A DNA stretch of 64,000 bases from Leisingera sp. S132. Its GTDB lineage: Bacteria; Pseudomonadota; Alphaproteobacteria; Rhodobacterales; Rhodobacteraceae. The stretch covers positions 2,788,001 to 2,852,000 of the forward strand of contig NZ_CP083553.1 of NCBI RefSeq assembly GCF_025144465.1, given 5' to 3'. Shown one piece after another: positions 44,348 to 54,312 of this stretch. A model generated the notes under the pieces. The model did no database searches. It was not told the DNA's origin and saw only the letters and a list, made by a program, of their open reading frames with translations. The number at the start of each line of letters is the position of its first letter. The stretch's first letter is position 1. The translations under genes and the position numbers were made by a program.

Positions 44348-44848
44348 TCAGTTTGATTTCCGGCCCGGACGGAAGGGCAGCGGCATCACCGGCACGCCTT
44401 CCTCGATCAGCTCCCGCGCGTCTTCCAGCCTGGCCTCGCCGTGGATCGCCCGCTCCGGCGCCTCGCCCAGGTGCATCGCCCGGGCCTCGCGCACGAAGTT
44501 GCCGCCGACATAGTCGGAGTTTTCCTCAACCTTCTTGCGCAGCTCGGCCAGCGCCTTTTCCACTTCGCCCGAGGGGCGGCTCAGCATGCCCGGCCCGGAC
44601 GGAGCCGGTACCGGTGCGGGGGCCGGCGCGGCAGCGGGCGCGGCCTGCGGCTCAGGTTCCCCGACCCCCGACACTGCCGTGCGGCCCGTCCGCACCCGCG
44701 GCGCCATGATCGCCTTTGCCACCTTGGAGCCACCGCAGACCGCACAGGACACCATCCCTGCTGCCGCCAGCTTGTCAAAAGCCGCCGCCGACTGGAACCA
44801 GCTGTCGAACGCATGCCCGTCGGCACATTTGAGGCTGTATTGAATCAT
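44348..44848 (-). CDS. DUF1178 zinc-ribbon-like protein
   Basis: The 166-residue protein begins with MIQYSLKCADGHAFDSWFQS and CAVCGGSKVAKAIMAPRV, the DUF1178 pattern with a C...CxxC cluster that likely holds zinc. A Pro/Ala-rich low-complexity linker (about 70-90) follows, then a helical tail with AERAIHGEARLEDARELIEEG. The function of the family is unknown. It is upstream of the SDR gene. Confidence 0.9.
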   Translation of the reverse strand: MIQYSLKCADGHAFDSWFQSAAAFDKLAAAGMVSCAVCGGSKVAKAIMAPRVRTGRTAVSGVGEPEPQAAPAAAPAPAPVPAPSGPGMLSRPSGEVEKALAELRKKVEENSDYVGGNFVREARAMHLGEAPERAIHGEARLEDARELIEEGVPVMPLPFRPGRKSN

Positions 44849-44926
44849 GCTTACTCTCTTAGCAGGAAAGGCTGATTAAATCTGCCTTTCCGGCAAGCGC
44901 AAGAGGTCTCTGTGTCCGCCAGGCAG

Positions 44927-45700
44927 CTACTGCACGCCATTCCGGTCCTGCAGCCGCTGCCGCAGCCGCGCCGTCAGCTCCTCCGGCGCCACATCCGCCT
45001 CCACCGCCAGCCGTCTCAGGCCGAAATGCACATGCGCCATTTCCCGGTAATAGCCGGAAAAGACATAGTTCACCGCAGCCCCCGCCACCGCGCCGGCAAT
45101 CGGCACTGCCTGGGCCGCCAGTTTCTGCCCCAGCACCGTGCCCAGCTTGGGCGCCACTTGCGCGATCAGCTTGTGCAAGCCCCCGGGCAGCCCCAGCCGG
45201 ACCGAAACAAACCCCAGATCCGCCCCGTCACCCTCTGCCAGCGGCCCTGCCGCGGCAAAGACCCGGATGCAGTCGAAGGTCACGCTTTCGGCCTCGGGAT
45301 CAAACCCCTCCTCTGCCGCTGCGCTCTGGATGGTGCGCAGCAGAAAGGCGGTTGTGGCCGGCAGCTCCACCAGCGCGCCCGGCAGGCCGGCAGCGCCGCC
45401 CGCAGCCCCCATCGCCGCGCTCACCATCCGGTCGACACCGGGCTTCTGATCCGGCACCAGACGGCGCGACTGGCTGGCGCCCTTCATCGCAACCCGCAAG
45501 GCGGTCTCCGTGGCGCCGGTCAGCCCGGCCCGCACCGGCTCCGGCAGCCGCTCCAGCAGGCTCTCGCCGCTGCCGCCCAGCCGGTTCAGCAAATCCACGC
45601 CAAACCCGCCCGCCGCCTGGTAGCGCGCCGCCAGCACGTCCAGCGCGGCGTCGATCTCCTGCGGGGTGTAGGCCCGCGCGTTTGTCAGAACATCTGCCAC
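44927..45700 (-). CDS. EcsC family protein
   Basis: This 257-residue protein fits the EcsC family: an alpha-helical, Gly/Ala-rich central part (VDRMVSAAMGAAGGAAGLPG; GALVELPATTAFLLRTIQS) that may contact membranes, and KLAAQAVPIAGAVAGAAVNY near the end. No catalytic motif is known. It follows a possible promoter region and lies 46 bases downstream of the GNAT gene on the same strand. Confidence 0.85.
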   Translation of the reverse strand: MADVLTNARAYTPQEIDAALDVLAARYQAAGGFGVDLLNRLGGSGESLLERLPEPVRAGLTGATETALRVAMKGASQSRRLVPDQKPGVDRMVSAAMGAAGGAAGLPGALVELPATTAFLLRTIQSAAAEEGFDPEAESVTFDCIRVFAAAGPLAEGDGADLGFVSVRLGLPGGLHKLIAQVAPKLGTVLGQKLAAQAVPIAGAVAGAAVNYVFSGYYREMAHVHFGLRRLAVEADVAPEELTARLRQRLQDRNGVQ

Positions 45701-45746
45701 ATGTGTCTCCTCTGCCCACTAAAGATCGGCAGCGAAAGGCACAATT

Positions 45747-46253
45747 TCAAGCCTGCCAGCGGGTCACCTGCCCCTGCACGCCGTCCCAGGCGCCCGCCTG
45801 CAGCGCCAGTCCCAGAACCCGCTCCGGGTTGGTCGGCGGCGGCATTTCCACCCCTGTCAGCCTGGTGAAGCCGAACCGCTGGTAATAGGGCGCATCCCCC
45901 ACCAGCATCACCCGTGCCCAGCCGGCTTCCTCTGCCTTGGCCAGGCTGTCGCGAACCAGCGACCCGCCCAGCCCTTCGCCCTGCCGCGTCGGATGCACCG
46001 CCACCGGCCCCAGCAGCAACGCAGGCGATCCGCCCACCAGAACCGGCCAGTACCGGATTGCTGCGGCCAAGATCCCGTCGCTGTCGCGCGCCACCTCGCT
46101 CAGACCCTCAACCGGCGGCACCCCCTCGCGCAGGCGGTACGACGACAGCGCCTCGCGCCCGGGCGCAAAGCACAGGTCATAGAGCGCCTCAACCTCCCAC
46201 CGGTCGTCCGGCTGCTCTGCCCTCAATTCGATCACGCTGCCCTGCCTCCGCAT
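45747..46253 (-). CDS. GNAT family N-acetyltransferase
   Basis: The start is the ATG at 46253 with AGGGAAGA directly upstream, giving 168 residues. The acetyl-CoA loop is LLGPVAVHPTRQGEGLGGSLV, followed by a VMLVGDAPYYQRFGFTRL block typical of the YhbS-like GNAT branch. The acceptor is unknown. Confidence 0.9.
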   Translation of the reverse strand: MRRQGSVIELRAEQPDDRWEVEALYDLCFAPGREALSSYRLREGVPPVEGLSEVARDSDGILAAAIRYWPVLVGGSPALLLGPVAVHPTRQGEGLGGSLVRDSLAKAEEAGWARVMLVGDAPYYQRFGFTRLTGVEMPPPTNPERVLGLALQAGAWDGVQGQVTRWQA

Positions 46254-46332
46254 TCTTCCCTGCAGGCTGGCGTTTGGCCTAGCATGCGCGTAAGCCTTGG
46301 GCAAACATCTATGAACTGAGCAGGAAACAGAA

Positions 46333-46938
46333 ATGTTCTACCGGCCCGAGGACGGCCACGGCCTCCCCCACAGTCCGTTCAACGCCATTGTCACGCCGCG
46401 CCCGATCGGCTGGATCTCCAGCCGGTCGGCAGACGGGGTGAACAACCTGGCGCCCTATTCCTTCTTCAACGCGGTTGCCTATACCCCGCCGCAGGTGATG
46501 TTTGCCTCCACCAGCGCCAAGCCGGACCAGGAGGGCACCAAGGATTCGGTCGCCAATATCGAGGCCACCGGCGTGTTCTGCGTCAACGTGGTCTCCTACG
46601 CGCTGCGCGATGCGATGAACGCCAGCTCCGGCGCGCTGCCCAAAGACGTGGATGAGTTCGCCCACGCGGGGCTGGAGGCCGCGGACTGCGAAACCATCAA
46701 ATGTTCCCGCGTCGCCGCCGCCCCGGCGGCGCTTGAATGCAAGCTGACCCGGATCGTCACCCTGCCGGGCGAGGCCAACAAGGTGGTCTTCGGCGAGGTT
46801 ACCGGCGTGCACCTGCGCGACGACTGCCTGCGCGACGGCACCTTTGACGTCACCTCCTTCCAGCCGCTGGCGCGCCTCGGCTACCGCGACTATTCGGTGG
46901 TGCGCGACCTGTTCCCGCTGACCCGCCCCGACGACTGA
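46333..46938 (+). CDS. flavin reductase family protein
   Basis: This 201-residue protein has the FMN-binding split-barrel pattern of flavin reductases: PHSPFNAIVTPRPIGWISS, NLAPYSFFNAVAYTPPQVMF and the KDSVANIEATGVFCVNVVS stretch. Such enzymes reduce FMN with NAD(P)H or bind FMN as a side activity. It is followed after eight bases by an acetyltransferase gene and probably shares its mRNA. Confidence 0.92.
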   Translation: MFYRPEDGHGLPHSPFNAIVTPRPIGWISSRSADGVNNLAPYSFFNAVAYTPPQVMFASTSAKPDQEGTKDSVANIEATGVFCVNVVSYALRDAMNASSGALPKDVDEFAHAGLEAADCETIKCSRVAAAPAALECKLTRIVTLPGEANKVVFGEVTGVHLRDDCLRDGTFDVTSFQPLARLGYRDYSVVRDLFPLTRPDD

Positions 46939-46946
46939 GACCCGCC

Positions 46947-47588
46947 ATGCCGCTCCCCGATCCCCGCAAGCACAATCCGATCATCCTGCCCGACGGCACG
47001 CCCCATTCGGGCACCGTGATGCTGAGCCAGGTGCTCGATCACCCGAACATAAAGGCAGGCGATTATACCTATGCCTCCGATTTCGACCCGCCGCAGGACT
47101 GGGCGCAGCACCTGGCCCCCTACCTGTTCCCCGGATCGCGCGAGCGGCTGGTCATCGGCCGCTTCTGCCAGATCGCCCATGGCGCGCGCTTCATCACCGC
47201 CTCGGCCAATCACGCGCAGGACGGGCTCAGCTGCTATCCCTTCCCGGTCTTTGACCCGGAGCAGATGGCTGGCTTCCAGCCCGACACCCGCGACACCATC
47301 GTGGGCCATGACGTCTGGATCGGCTACGGCGCACTGATCCTGCCCGGCGCCCGCATCGGCGACGGCGCCATCATCGGCGCCGGCGCCGTGGTGCGCGGCA
47401 CAGTGCCGCCCTACGCCATCGTCACCGGCAATCCGGGTGCGGTGCAAAGCTACCGCTTCTCCAAACCCCAGATCGCCCGCCTGCTGGCGCTCAAATGGTG
47501 GGACTGGCCCGCCGACCTCATTACCCGCGCCGAACCGGCGCTTTTGTCCGGCGACCTCGACATGCTCGAAAGCATCGCCCCCGACTGA
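46947..47588 (+). CDS. CatB-like hexapeptide O-acetyltransferase
   Basis: The 213-residue protein has left-handed beta helix repeats and the xenobiotic acetyltransferase layout: IGRFCQIAHGARFITASANH with the catalytic His, then VGHDVWIGYGALILPGARIG and GAIIGAGAVVRGTVPPYAIV. Members acetylate chloramphenicol or other alcohols; resistance function cannot be claimed. Its neighbour is a flavin reductase. Confidence 0.9.
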   Translation: MPLPDPRKHNPIILPDGTPHSGTVMLSQVLDHPNIKAGDYTYASDFDPPQDWAQHLAPYLFPGSRERLVIGRFCQIAHGARFITASANHAQDGLSCYPFPVFDPEQMAGFQPDTRDTIVGHDVWIGYGALILPGARIGDGAIIGAGAVVRGTVPPYAIVTGNPGAVQSYRFSKPQIARLLALKWWDWPADLITRAEPALLSGDLDMLESIAPD

Positions 47589-47607
47589 CGCCCTGCCCCC
47601 GCGACAA

Positions 47608-47749
47608 GCCGCGCATCACAGGCGCGCGCGGGGGTGATCCCGACGGTCGTGACTGGCAATTTATCTCTGCCAAGTCCGTAGACCCTCTCTCTGTTGCGCC
47701 CAGCCTCACCAAATCACCGCCGCGTGGGCGCGCGCCGGTGATGCGCGGC
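47608..47749. repeat. inverted repeat of about 22 bp flanking 98 bases
   Basis: The sequence at 47608-47629 (GCCGCGCATCACAGGCGCGC and GC) matches the reverse complement of 47728-47749 at 21 of 22 positions. The outer flanks are also partly inverted (CGCGACAAG versus CGCGGAACAAG). No gene lies inside, so it looks like a short decayed element between convergent genes. Confidence 0.5.
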
Positions 47750-47784
47750 GGCCTGCGGCCTTGTTCCGCGCGGCCGGAATAACA

Positions 47785-47820
47785 GAAAAACCCGCGGATC
47801 AGCCAATCCGCGGGTTTTCT
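47785..47820. terminator. bidirectional terminator between the acetyltransferase and SulP genes
   Basis: AAAACCCGCGGAT and ATCCGCGGGTTTT form a 13-base stem with a short loop and T runs on both strands. Confidence 0.85.
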
Positions 47821-47840
47821 CACTTTACACTCCGAACCGC

Positions 47841-49484
47841 TCAGTGGCCGCCCAGGATCCCGGTCTTGACGGAGTAATCCACCGCGATCTCGTAATCCGG
47901 GTCGTCGTCGCTATCGACCATCAGGTGGCCTGCCTTTGACAGCAGCTGATGGCAGTCGCGGCTCAGGTGCCGCAGCACCAGCGTCTTGCCCTCGGCCTCA
48001 TACTTGCCGGCAATCGCCTCAATCGCCTGCAGCGCCGACTGGTCCACCACCCGGCTGCGGGCAAAGTCCACGATCACACGCTCCGGGTCACCTGCCACAT
48101 CAAACAGCTCGATAAACCCGTCGGTGGAGCCAAAGAACAGCGGCCCTTCGATCTCATAGACCTTGGCGCCCTTGTCGGTCGCAGACTCGCGGGTATAGGC
48201 GTGGATACGGCGCGCATTGTTCCAGGCATAGGCCAGGGCCGAGACGATGACGCCCACAACCACCGCAACCGCCAGGTCAGACATCACCGTCACCACCGTG
48301 ACCAGCACGATCACAAAGGCGTCCATCAGCGGCACCTTGGTCATGATCTTCAGGCTGTTCCAGGCAAAGGTGCCGATTACCACCATGAACATCACACCCA
48401 CCAGCGCCGCCAGCGGGATCTGCTCGATCAGCGGCGAGGCCGCCACGATGAACAACAAGAGGAACAGCGCCGCGGCAATGCCCGCAATCCGCGTCCGCCC
48501 GCCCGATTTCACGTTGATCATCGACTGGCCGATCATCGCGCAGCCGCCCATGCCGCCAAAGAAACCGGTGACCACATTGGACGCGCCCTGCGCAATGCAC
48601 TCCTGGCTCGCCCCGCCGCGCTTGCCGGTGATCTCCCCCACCAGGTTCAGCGTCAGCAGGCTCTCGATCAGGCCGATGGCAGCCAGAATGACCGCATAGG
48701 GCAGGATGATCCACAGCGTCTCCAGCGTGAAGGGCGCAAGTGCCGTGCCATAAAGCCCCTCACCGGTGCCAAAAGGATTGTGAAAGCTCGGGAACCCGCC
48801 CTTGATCGAGGCCATATCGCCAACGGTCGGCACGTCGATGTTCAGCGCAATCACCAGAACCGCCACAACGCCGATCCCCGCCAGCGGCGCCGGGATCACG
48901 GATGTGATCTTCGGCATCCCCCAGATGATCAGCATGGTGAGGCCAACCAGCCCCAGCATCATATAAAGCTGCATCCCGCTCAGCCATTCCGCCCCGTTTG
49001 AGCCCGGCACCTTGAACTGCGTCAGCTGCGCCAGGAAGATCACAATCGCCAACCCGTTCACAAAGCCCAGCATCACCGGATGCGGCACCAGCCGGATGAA
49101 CTTGCCCCATTGCATGACACCGGCAAAGATCTGCAAAATCCCCATCAGCACCACGGTGGCAAAGAGGTACTCCACCCCGTGCTGCGCCACCAGCGCCACC
49201 ATCACCACCGCCAGCGCGCCGGTCGCGCCCGAAATCATCCCGGGCCGCCCGCCGAACACCGCGGTGATCAGCCCCACCATGAAGGCCGCATAAAGCCCCA
49301 CCAGCGGATGCACCCCAGCAACAAAGGCAAAGGCCACCGCCTCCGGCACCAGCGCCAGCGCCACGGTCAGGCCGGACAGCAATTCAGTGCGCACGCGGCC
49401 CACGGTAAAGCCCTCGTCCTGCATGATCGAAAGATTGGGCGGGGAAATCTGCTTGGCCAGCAAAGCCATGGCTGCGCGTCTCAT
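47841..49484 (-). CDS. SulP family anion transporter with STAS domain
   Basis: I start the protein at ATG 49484 (547 residues), since the open frame further upstream is antisense to the next gene and shows only low-complexity Ala/Ser. The membrane part has the SulP signature (GLTVALALVPEAVAFAFVAG, SGATGALAVVMVAL, GGMGGCAMIGQSMINVKSGG). The last 110 or so residues form a STAS domain (EGPLFFGSTDGF, RVVDQSALQAIEAI). Substrates in the family include sulfate, bicarbonate and dicarboxylates; the type here is not decided. It is divergent from the PRC-barrel gene. Confidence 0.92.
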   Translation of the reverse strand: MRRAAMALLAKQISPPNLSIMQDEGFTVGRVRTELLSGLTVALALVPEAVAFAFVAGVHPLVGLYAAFMVGLITAVFGGRPGMISGATGALAVVMVALVAQHGVEYLFATVVLMGILQIFAGVMQWGKFIRLVPHPVMLGFVNGLAIVIFLAQLTQFKVPGSNGAEWLSGMQLYMMLGLVGLTMLIIWGMPKITSVIPAPLAGIGVVAVLVIALNIDVPTVGDMASIKGGFPSFHNPFGTGEGLYGTALAPFTLETLWIILPYAVILAAIGLIESLLTLNLVGEITGKRGGASQECIAQGASNVVTGFFGGMGGCAMIGQSMINVKSGGRTRIAGIAAALFLLLFIVAASPLIEQIPLAALVGVMFMVVIGTFAWNSLKIMTKVPLMDAFVIVLVTVVTVMSDLAVAVVVGVIVSALAYAWNNARRIHAYTRESATDKGAKVYEIEGPLFFGSTDGFIELFDVAGDPERVIVDFARSRVVDQSALQAIEAIAGKYEAEGKTLVLRHLSRDCHQLLSKAGHLMVDSDDDPDYEIAVDYSVKTGILGGH

Positions 49485-49713
49485 AAGGTGTACCTGTGCT
49501 CGGGAGGAGGAGTGTTCGCCGCCCGCCCCTAGCGGAAATCTGCCAACGGGGCAAGGGCGCGGGGTATTTGCGCCCCTCCACCCTCCCCGCCTGCCTTTGC
49601 CCGGCAGCACCGCAGCATCTTTTCTGAAATCCCGCGGGAACCGAACCCCGCGCAGGACGTTTCTCCGATGAGTACTCACGCACAAGCCACCAACACACCG
49701 AGGAGTGAACGCT

Positions 49714-50376
49714 ATGAAAAAGCTGCTACTTTCCACGGCGGTTGCCGCCGTGACCGTCTTCCCCGCCTTTGCCTCCGATACCACCGTTGAGGACGCGGCA
49801 GAGGCAACCGCCGAACAGGGCGCTGAACTGGCGTCCGACGCCGCCAACGCGGCTGAACAAGCCGGCGGGGCAATTGCCGAGGAAACCAGCGAAGCGGCAG
49901 CCGAGGCGGAAGCGGCAGCGGAAGCTGCGGCAGAAGAGATCGCCCAAGAGGCTGCAGAGGCCGAAGCTGCGGTGGAAGCCGGGACCGAGGCAAGCGCTGC
50001 CGCCGAAGCCGGGTCTGCCGAAACCATGTCTGATACCGGAACCACCGCCGCGATGCAGCCCCGCACCCCGATTGAGCGCGACGGCTACATGACTGCGGAA
50101 GAGACTGATCTGACCGCCGGGAAGCTGACCGGCGCTGCCGCCTATGACGCCAATGACGAATGGATCGGCGAGGTCTCCGAACTGCTGCTGACCGACGAAG
50201 GCAAGGTCAAATCCGCAGTCATCGACGTCGGCGGTTTCCTGGGTCTTGGCGAAAAGCCGGTTGAGCTGGAGCTGTCCAAGATCGACATCCTGCGCGCCGG
50301 CGACGGCTCCGACCTGCGGGTCTACATCCCGATGACCGAGGCAGAACTGAAGGCAATGCCCGACTACGAGGGCTGA
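49714..50376 (+). CDS. secreted PRC-barrel domain protein with Ala/Glu-rich region
   Basis: The start is ATG 49714 with AGGAG nine bases upstream. The 220-residue protein has a signal peptide (to about residue 20, ...PAFA|SD), a long Ala/Glu-rich acidic region (about 22-100) and a PRC-barrel domain (about 125-215) with GAAAYDANDEWIGEVSELLL, VIDVGGFLGLGEKPVEL and a TEAELKAMP tail. PRC-barrel proteins of this secreted kind are common in Rhodobacteraceae and may be a stress or envelope component. Function unknown. Confidence 0.85.
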   Translation: MKKLLLSTAVAAVTVFPAFASDTTVEDAAEATAEQGAELASDAANAAEQAGGAIAEETSEAAAEAEAAAEAAAEEIAQEAAEAEAAVEAGTEASAAAEAGSAETMSDTGTTAAMQPRTPIERDGYMTAEETDLTAGKLTGAAAYDANDEWIGEVSELLLTDEGKVKSAVIDVGGFLGLGEKPVELELSKIDILRAGDGSDLRVYIPMTEAELKAMPDYEG

Positions 50377-50407
50377 CCCCGCCCGCCCTGCCCCTGCTGA
50401 CCACCGA

Positions 50408-50436
50408 GACCCCGCCCCCCGGCGGGGTCTTCGCGT
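50408..50436 (+). terminator. terminator of the PRC-barrel gene
   Basis: GACCCCGCC and GGCGGGGTC pair around a four-base loop, followed by TTCGCGTTT. Confidence 0.7.
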
Positions 50437-50495
50437 TTCCGGGCGGCTATAGCCGCACTGTTCTGCACACAAACCAATTGGCCAGAGGCGCTGAA

Positions 50496-51293
50496 GTGAA
50501 GCTTTTGGGGTTGAAAAGCAGGGAAGACTTGCGCTTACCGCCGGAACCGGCCCATGTCCTTGATGGAAATTTTGAAACATTGCAGGACGCTGCGCCGCAC
50601 ATTGATCTGCTCGCGGAGCACAACAGCCGCATATTTTTGGATAAGCATAAGGAAGCCACCATGGCGGAAGGTGATTTTTGGGTCTCGGCAGTCTTGAACG
50701 ATTCAAGCCGTGTGGTCGGCACTGATATCGACCGCTCCGAACCGGCTTGGCCGGCCACCAGGCGGGGAGACGTGCCTGCGGCGGAGGAATTGCCAATCCG
50801 GATTTATGCGAAGTACAGGAACCAGAAGTTCCCCAAGAAAATGCCCGAGCTGTTCTTCGGTAAAGGCGGCACCAAGATTTCCCCGCGGCTTGCTGCAATA
50901 TTCAGGCAATTCAACCTTGGCTCCACATGGATCTGCCCGGCAGAGTTATACCGGCATGACCGGGTAACCCGGGTTGACCGCGACTTCTCGATTATTGCGG
51001 GCTGGGACAATCCCAATTTCCTGGTGGAGGAAGAAAGCCGGGGACTGCGAGGGCACACGAAGACACGGCACCTGCCCAATCCTGCGCCGCCAAAAGCTTG
51101 GCGCATGCCTTGGGACATGAAAGACGGCGACATCGCAATTGCCCCAAGACAGCTTGATGGGTTGGATTTTTGGTATGACCCAAAACTCCTGGGCGGGCTG
51201 TTCTTCAGCGACAGGCTGAAAGCAGCGCTCTGCGACGGCGGCTACGCGCGCCTGTTCAAATTCCGCAAATGCCGGGTGCTTCCGCTTCACTAA
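50496..51293 (+). CDS. Imm11/DUF1629-like orphan protein
   Basis: I choose the GTG at 50496, with AGAGG seven bases upstream, giving 265 residues; a TTG at 50478 is an alternative. The second half has the pattern of the Imm11 (DUF1629) family: SIIAGWDNPNFLVEEESRGL, then DGDIAIAPRQLDGLDFWYD and LGGLFFSDRLKAALCD. Imm11 proteins are predicted immunity partners of polymorphic toxins, yet no toxin gene lies near. Base use is clearly less GC-rich than in both neighbours, which suggests transfer. Function here is uncertain. Confidence 0.65.
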   Translation: MKLLGLKSREDLRLPPEPAHVLDGNFETLQDAAPHIDLLAEHNSRIFLDKHKEATMAEGDFWVSAVLNDSSRVVGTDIDRSEPAWPATRRGDVPAAEELPIRIYAKYRNQKFPKKMPELFFGKGGTKISPRLAAIFRQFNLGSTWICPAELYRHDRVTRVDRDFSIIAGWDNPNFLVEEESRGLRGHTKTRHLPNPAPPKAWRMPWDMKDGDIAIAPRQLDGLDFWYDPKLLGGLFFSDRLKAALCDGGYARLFKFRKCRVLPLH

Positions 51294-51342
51294 GGCATAC
51301 TTGCCACCCCGATGCCCCACACCCTCAGGTGCGGACAGGCTG

Positions 51343-51374
51343 CCTTCATCTTTCCCCAAATACTCGCGTCCCGC
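51343..51374 (-). repeat. dispersed GAGTATTT intergenic motif, copy 3
   Basis: On the minus strand this copy reads GCGGGACGCGAG then TATTTGGGGAAAGATGAAGG. Downstream of it on the plus strand is a hairpin-rich GC tract (51375-51430), like the body of the multi-hairpin elements. Confidence 0.6.
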
Positions 51375-51433
51375 TGCCCGGCAGGCGGCTTTGCCGCCGG
51401 GAGGGGAGGCTCCCCCGCCTTCGGCAGCCACCC

Positions 51434-51462
51434 GGTGCACAGGGGGTGCACAAGGGGTGCAC
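51434..51462. promoter_or_regulatory. three GGTGCAC repeats at 11-base intervals upstream of mtnP
   Basis: GGTGCAC occurs at 51434, 51445 and 51456, exactly 11 bases apart, so each copy faces the same side of the helix. The core GTGCAC is a palindrome. The array ends about 105 bases before the mtnP start and looks like an operator for a multimeric regulator. Confidence 0.45.
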
Positions 51463-51566
51463 GCATGTCACCCCCTGTTGACCGCCCCGCTCTTGCCAAA
51501 TCCCGCCCCGCTTGCGCATATCCAAAACCAGCAGCAACAGGAGGGCAGGATTTGACACAGGAAACC

Positions 51567-52430
<864 letters not shown>

Positions 52431-52457
52431 CCGGCAGCCCTTGCATTCAGCAACACA

Positions 52458-52490
52458 GGGGGGCGGTCTTTTCAGGCCGCCCCTTTTCTT
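52458..52490 (+). terminator. terminator of mtnP
   Basis: AGGGGGGCGG and CCGCCCC pair around a loop and are followed by TTTTCTTT. Confidence 0.8.
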
Positions 52491-52558
52491 TGCCGCCGGC
52501 AGTTCCTTTATCCTAGCAGGACAAGCTCTTTTCACATTCCTGATTTCACGGGGTTTTC

Positions 52559-53569
52559 ATGCGTTTGCACGGATTGGACATCGCCCGCTTCCTGGCCTTC
52601 TGCGGCATGGTGCTGGTGAACTTCCGCATTGCAGCAGGGGTGACGCCGGGCACGGACACCGCATCCCTGCTCACCAGCGCACTGGAGGGGCGCGCCGCCG
52701 CGCTGTTTGTGGTGCTGGCAGGCATTGGCCTGTCGCTGGGCCGCCCGGACCGCATAACAGTCTTCCGCCGGGCCGTGTTCCTGTTTGTGATCGGGCTCCT
52801 GAACCTCACCATCTTCGAGGCCGACATCCTGCATTTCTACGCGCTCTACTTCCTGCTGGCGCTGCCGTTCCTGACCGCCCCCGGGCGGATGCTCCTGCGG
52901 GCCGCGGCCATGATCCTGCTCATCGGGTTCGTCAGCGTGATCAGCCTGGACTACGAGGCGAATTGGGACTGGAAGACCCTCACCTATGCGAACTTCTGGA
53001 CCGTCGAAGGCTTCCTTCGCCATTCCCTGTACAACGGCTGGCACCCGGTGTTTCCCTGGGCCGCCTTCCTGTTTCTGGGAATGTGGGCCGGGCGCCTTCA
53101 GCTCTCCAGCCGCCGGGTGCAGGCGCATCTGGTCCTGTGGGGAGCTGCAGCCGCGGTATTGGGCACCGTTCCCGGCATGCTGGTACAGGACCCGGAACTG
53201 GCAGAGCTGTTCGGCACCAGCGCAATCCCGCCCGGCCCCTTTTACATCCTGTCGGCCTCCGGCAGCGCGCTGGCGGTCACCGGGCTGGTGCTGGCCCTCA
53301 CGCCTGCGCTGGACAAGGCCGGGCTGGCGGATTGGCTGGCCGCGCCGGGACGGCAGGCGCTCAGCCTCTATGCGGCGCATATCCTTTTGGGCATGGGCAC
53401 GCTGGAGGCCATGGGACAGCTGGACGGCGCGCTCAGCCCGGCGCAGATCTTCGGCTTCTCGCTGGGGTTCTGCGCGCTGTCCATGGTGCTGGTTTGGGTC
53501 TGGAACCTGTTTGCCAAACGCGGGCCTTTGGAGGCGCTGATGCACTGGAGCACAAACCTGGCCCGCTAG
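52559..53569 (+). CDS. DUF418/heparan-acetyltransferase-like membrane protein
   Basis: This 336-residue protein begins [20 protein letters not shown], the start of the DUF418/YeiB-type family, and has about nine membrane segments. The later [20 protein letters not shown] and [12 protein letters not shown] blocks are the family's core. Related proteins may transfer acyl groups across the membrane. It lies between mtnP and apt, but a role in purine metabolism is not shown. Confidence 0.85.
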   Translation: MRLHGLDIARFLAFCGMVLVNFRIAAGVTPGTDTASLLTSALEGRAAALFVVLAGIGLSLGRPDRITVFRRAVFLFVIGLLNLTIFEADILHFYALYFLLALPFLTAPGRMLLRAAAMILLIGFVSVISLDYEANWDWKTLTYANFWTVEGFLRHSLYNGWHPVFPWAAFLFLGMWAGRLQLSSRRVQAHLVLWGAAAAVLGTVPGMLVQDPELAELFGTSAIPPGPFYILSASGSALAVTGLVLALTPALDKAGLADWLAAPGRQALSLYAAHILLGMGTLEAMGQLDGALSPAQIFGFSLGFCALSMVLVWVWNLFAKRGPLEALMHWSTNLAR

Positions 53570-53694
53570 TCAGAACACCGCCGCGGGCCGCCGCCTGCTT
53601 TCGCTTGCAACAAGGCCCTGGATCGTCCAAACCGCTGCTGGCCTGGCCCGTTGCCGGGCCGTGCCACCGACTTAGCCCGAGGGGAGCCGCGCCG

Positions 53695-54234
53695 ATGCCC
53701 AAGAAACCCGCCGTCAAGGACTACATCCGCACCATCGCCGATTTCCCGCATGAAGGGATCATGTTCCGCGATGTGACCACGCTGTTTGCCGATCCGCGGG
53801 GTTTTCGCATGGCCATCGACCAGATGCTGCACCCCTATGCCGGCGAGCAGATCGACAAGGTGGTGGGGCTTGAGGCGCGCGGCTTTATCCTCGGTGGCGC
53901 CATTGCGCACCAGCTCGGCACCGGCTTTGTGCCGGTCCGCAAGAAGGGCAAGCTGCCCGGCACCACCATCAGCCAGGACTACAAGCTGGAATACGGCGAG
54001 GCGATTGTGGAGATCCACGACGATGCCATCCAGCCGGGCGAGAAGATCCTGGTCGTCGATGACCTCCTGGCCACCGGCGGCACCGCGGGCGCGGGCATCA
54101 AGCTGATCGAACGGCTGGGCGGCGAGATCGTCTCCTGCGCCTTCATCGTCGACCTGCCGGAACTGGGCGGGCGCAAGCTGCTGGAGGATATGGGCATGGA
54201 CGTGCATGTGCTCTGCGAGTTTGAGGGCCTCTGA
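53695..54234 (+). CDS. apt: adenine phosphoribosyltransferase
   Basis: Apt joins adenine and PRPP to AMP. The 179-residue protein starts at ATG 53695 with a GAGGGGAG site upstream. It has [20 protein letters not shown], the flexible loop [20 protein letters not shown] and the PRPP motif [16 protein letters not shown]. Together with mtnP nearby it can recycle adenine from methylthioadenosine. Confidence 0.97.
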   Translation: MPKKPAVKDYIRTIADFPHEGIMFRDVTTLFADPRGFRMAIDQMLHPYAGEQIDKVVGLEARGFILGGAIAHQLGTGFVPVRKKGKLPGTTISQDYKLEYGEAIVEIHDDAIQPGEKILVVDDLLATGGTAGAGIKLIERLGGEIVSCAFIVDLPELGGRKLLEDMGMDVHVLCEFEGL

Positions 54235-54312
54235 AACTCCTCTCCTGACAGCATCTGTGCGTGGCCGGAAGGCTCCCGCCGGTCAGGCGCCTTTCCGGGA
54301 AAGGCTGTTCCC

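Noticed and set aside
49485-50066. Possible long N-terminal extension of the SulP transporter
   Set aside because: The frame stays open but is antisense to the PRC-barrel gene and consists of Ala/Ser repeats produced by its Ala/Glu codons. The SulP homology starts at 49484.
50496-51293. Toxin partner for the Imm11-like protein
   Set aside because: Neighbouring genes (PRC-barrel, mtnP) are complete and unrelated; no toxin domain is seen nearby.
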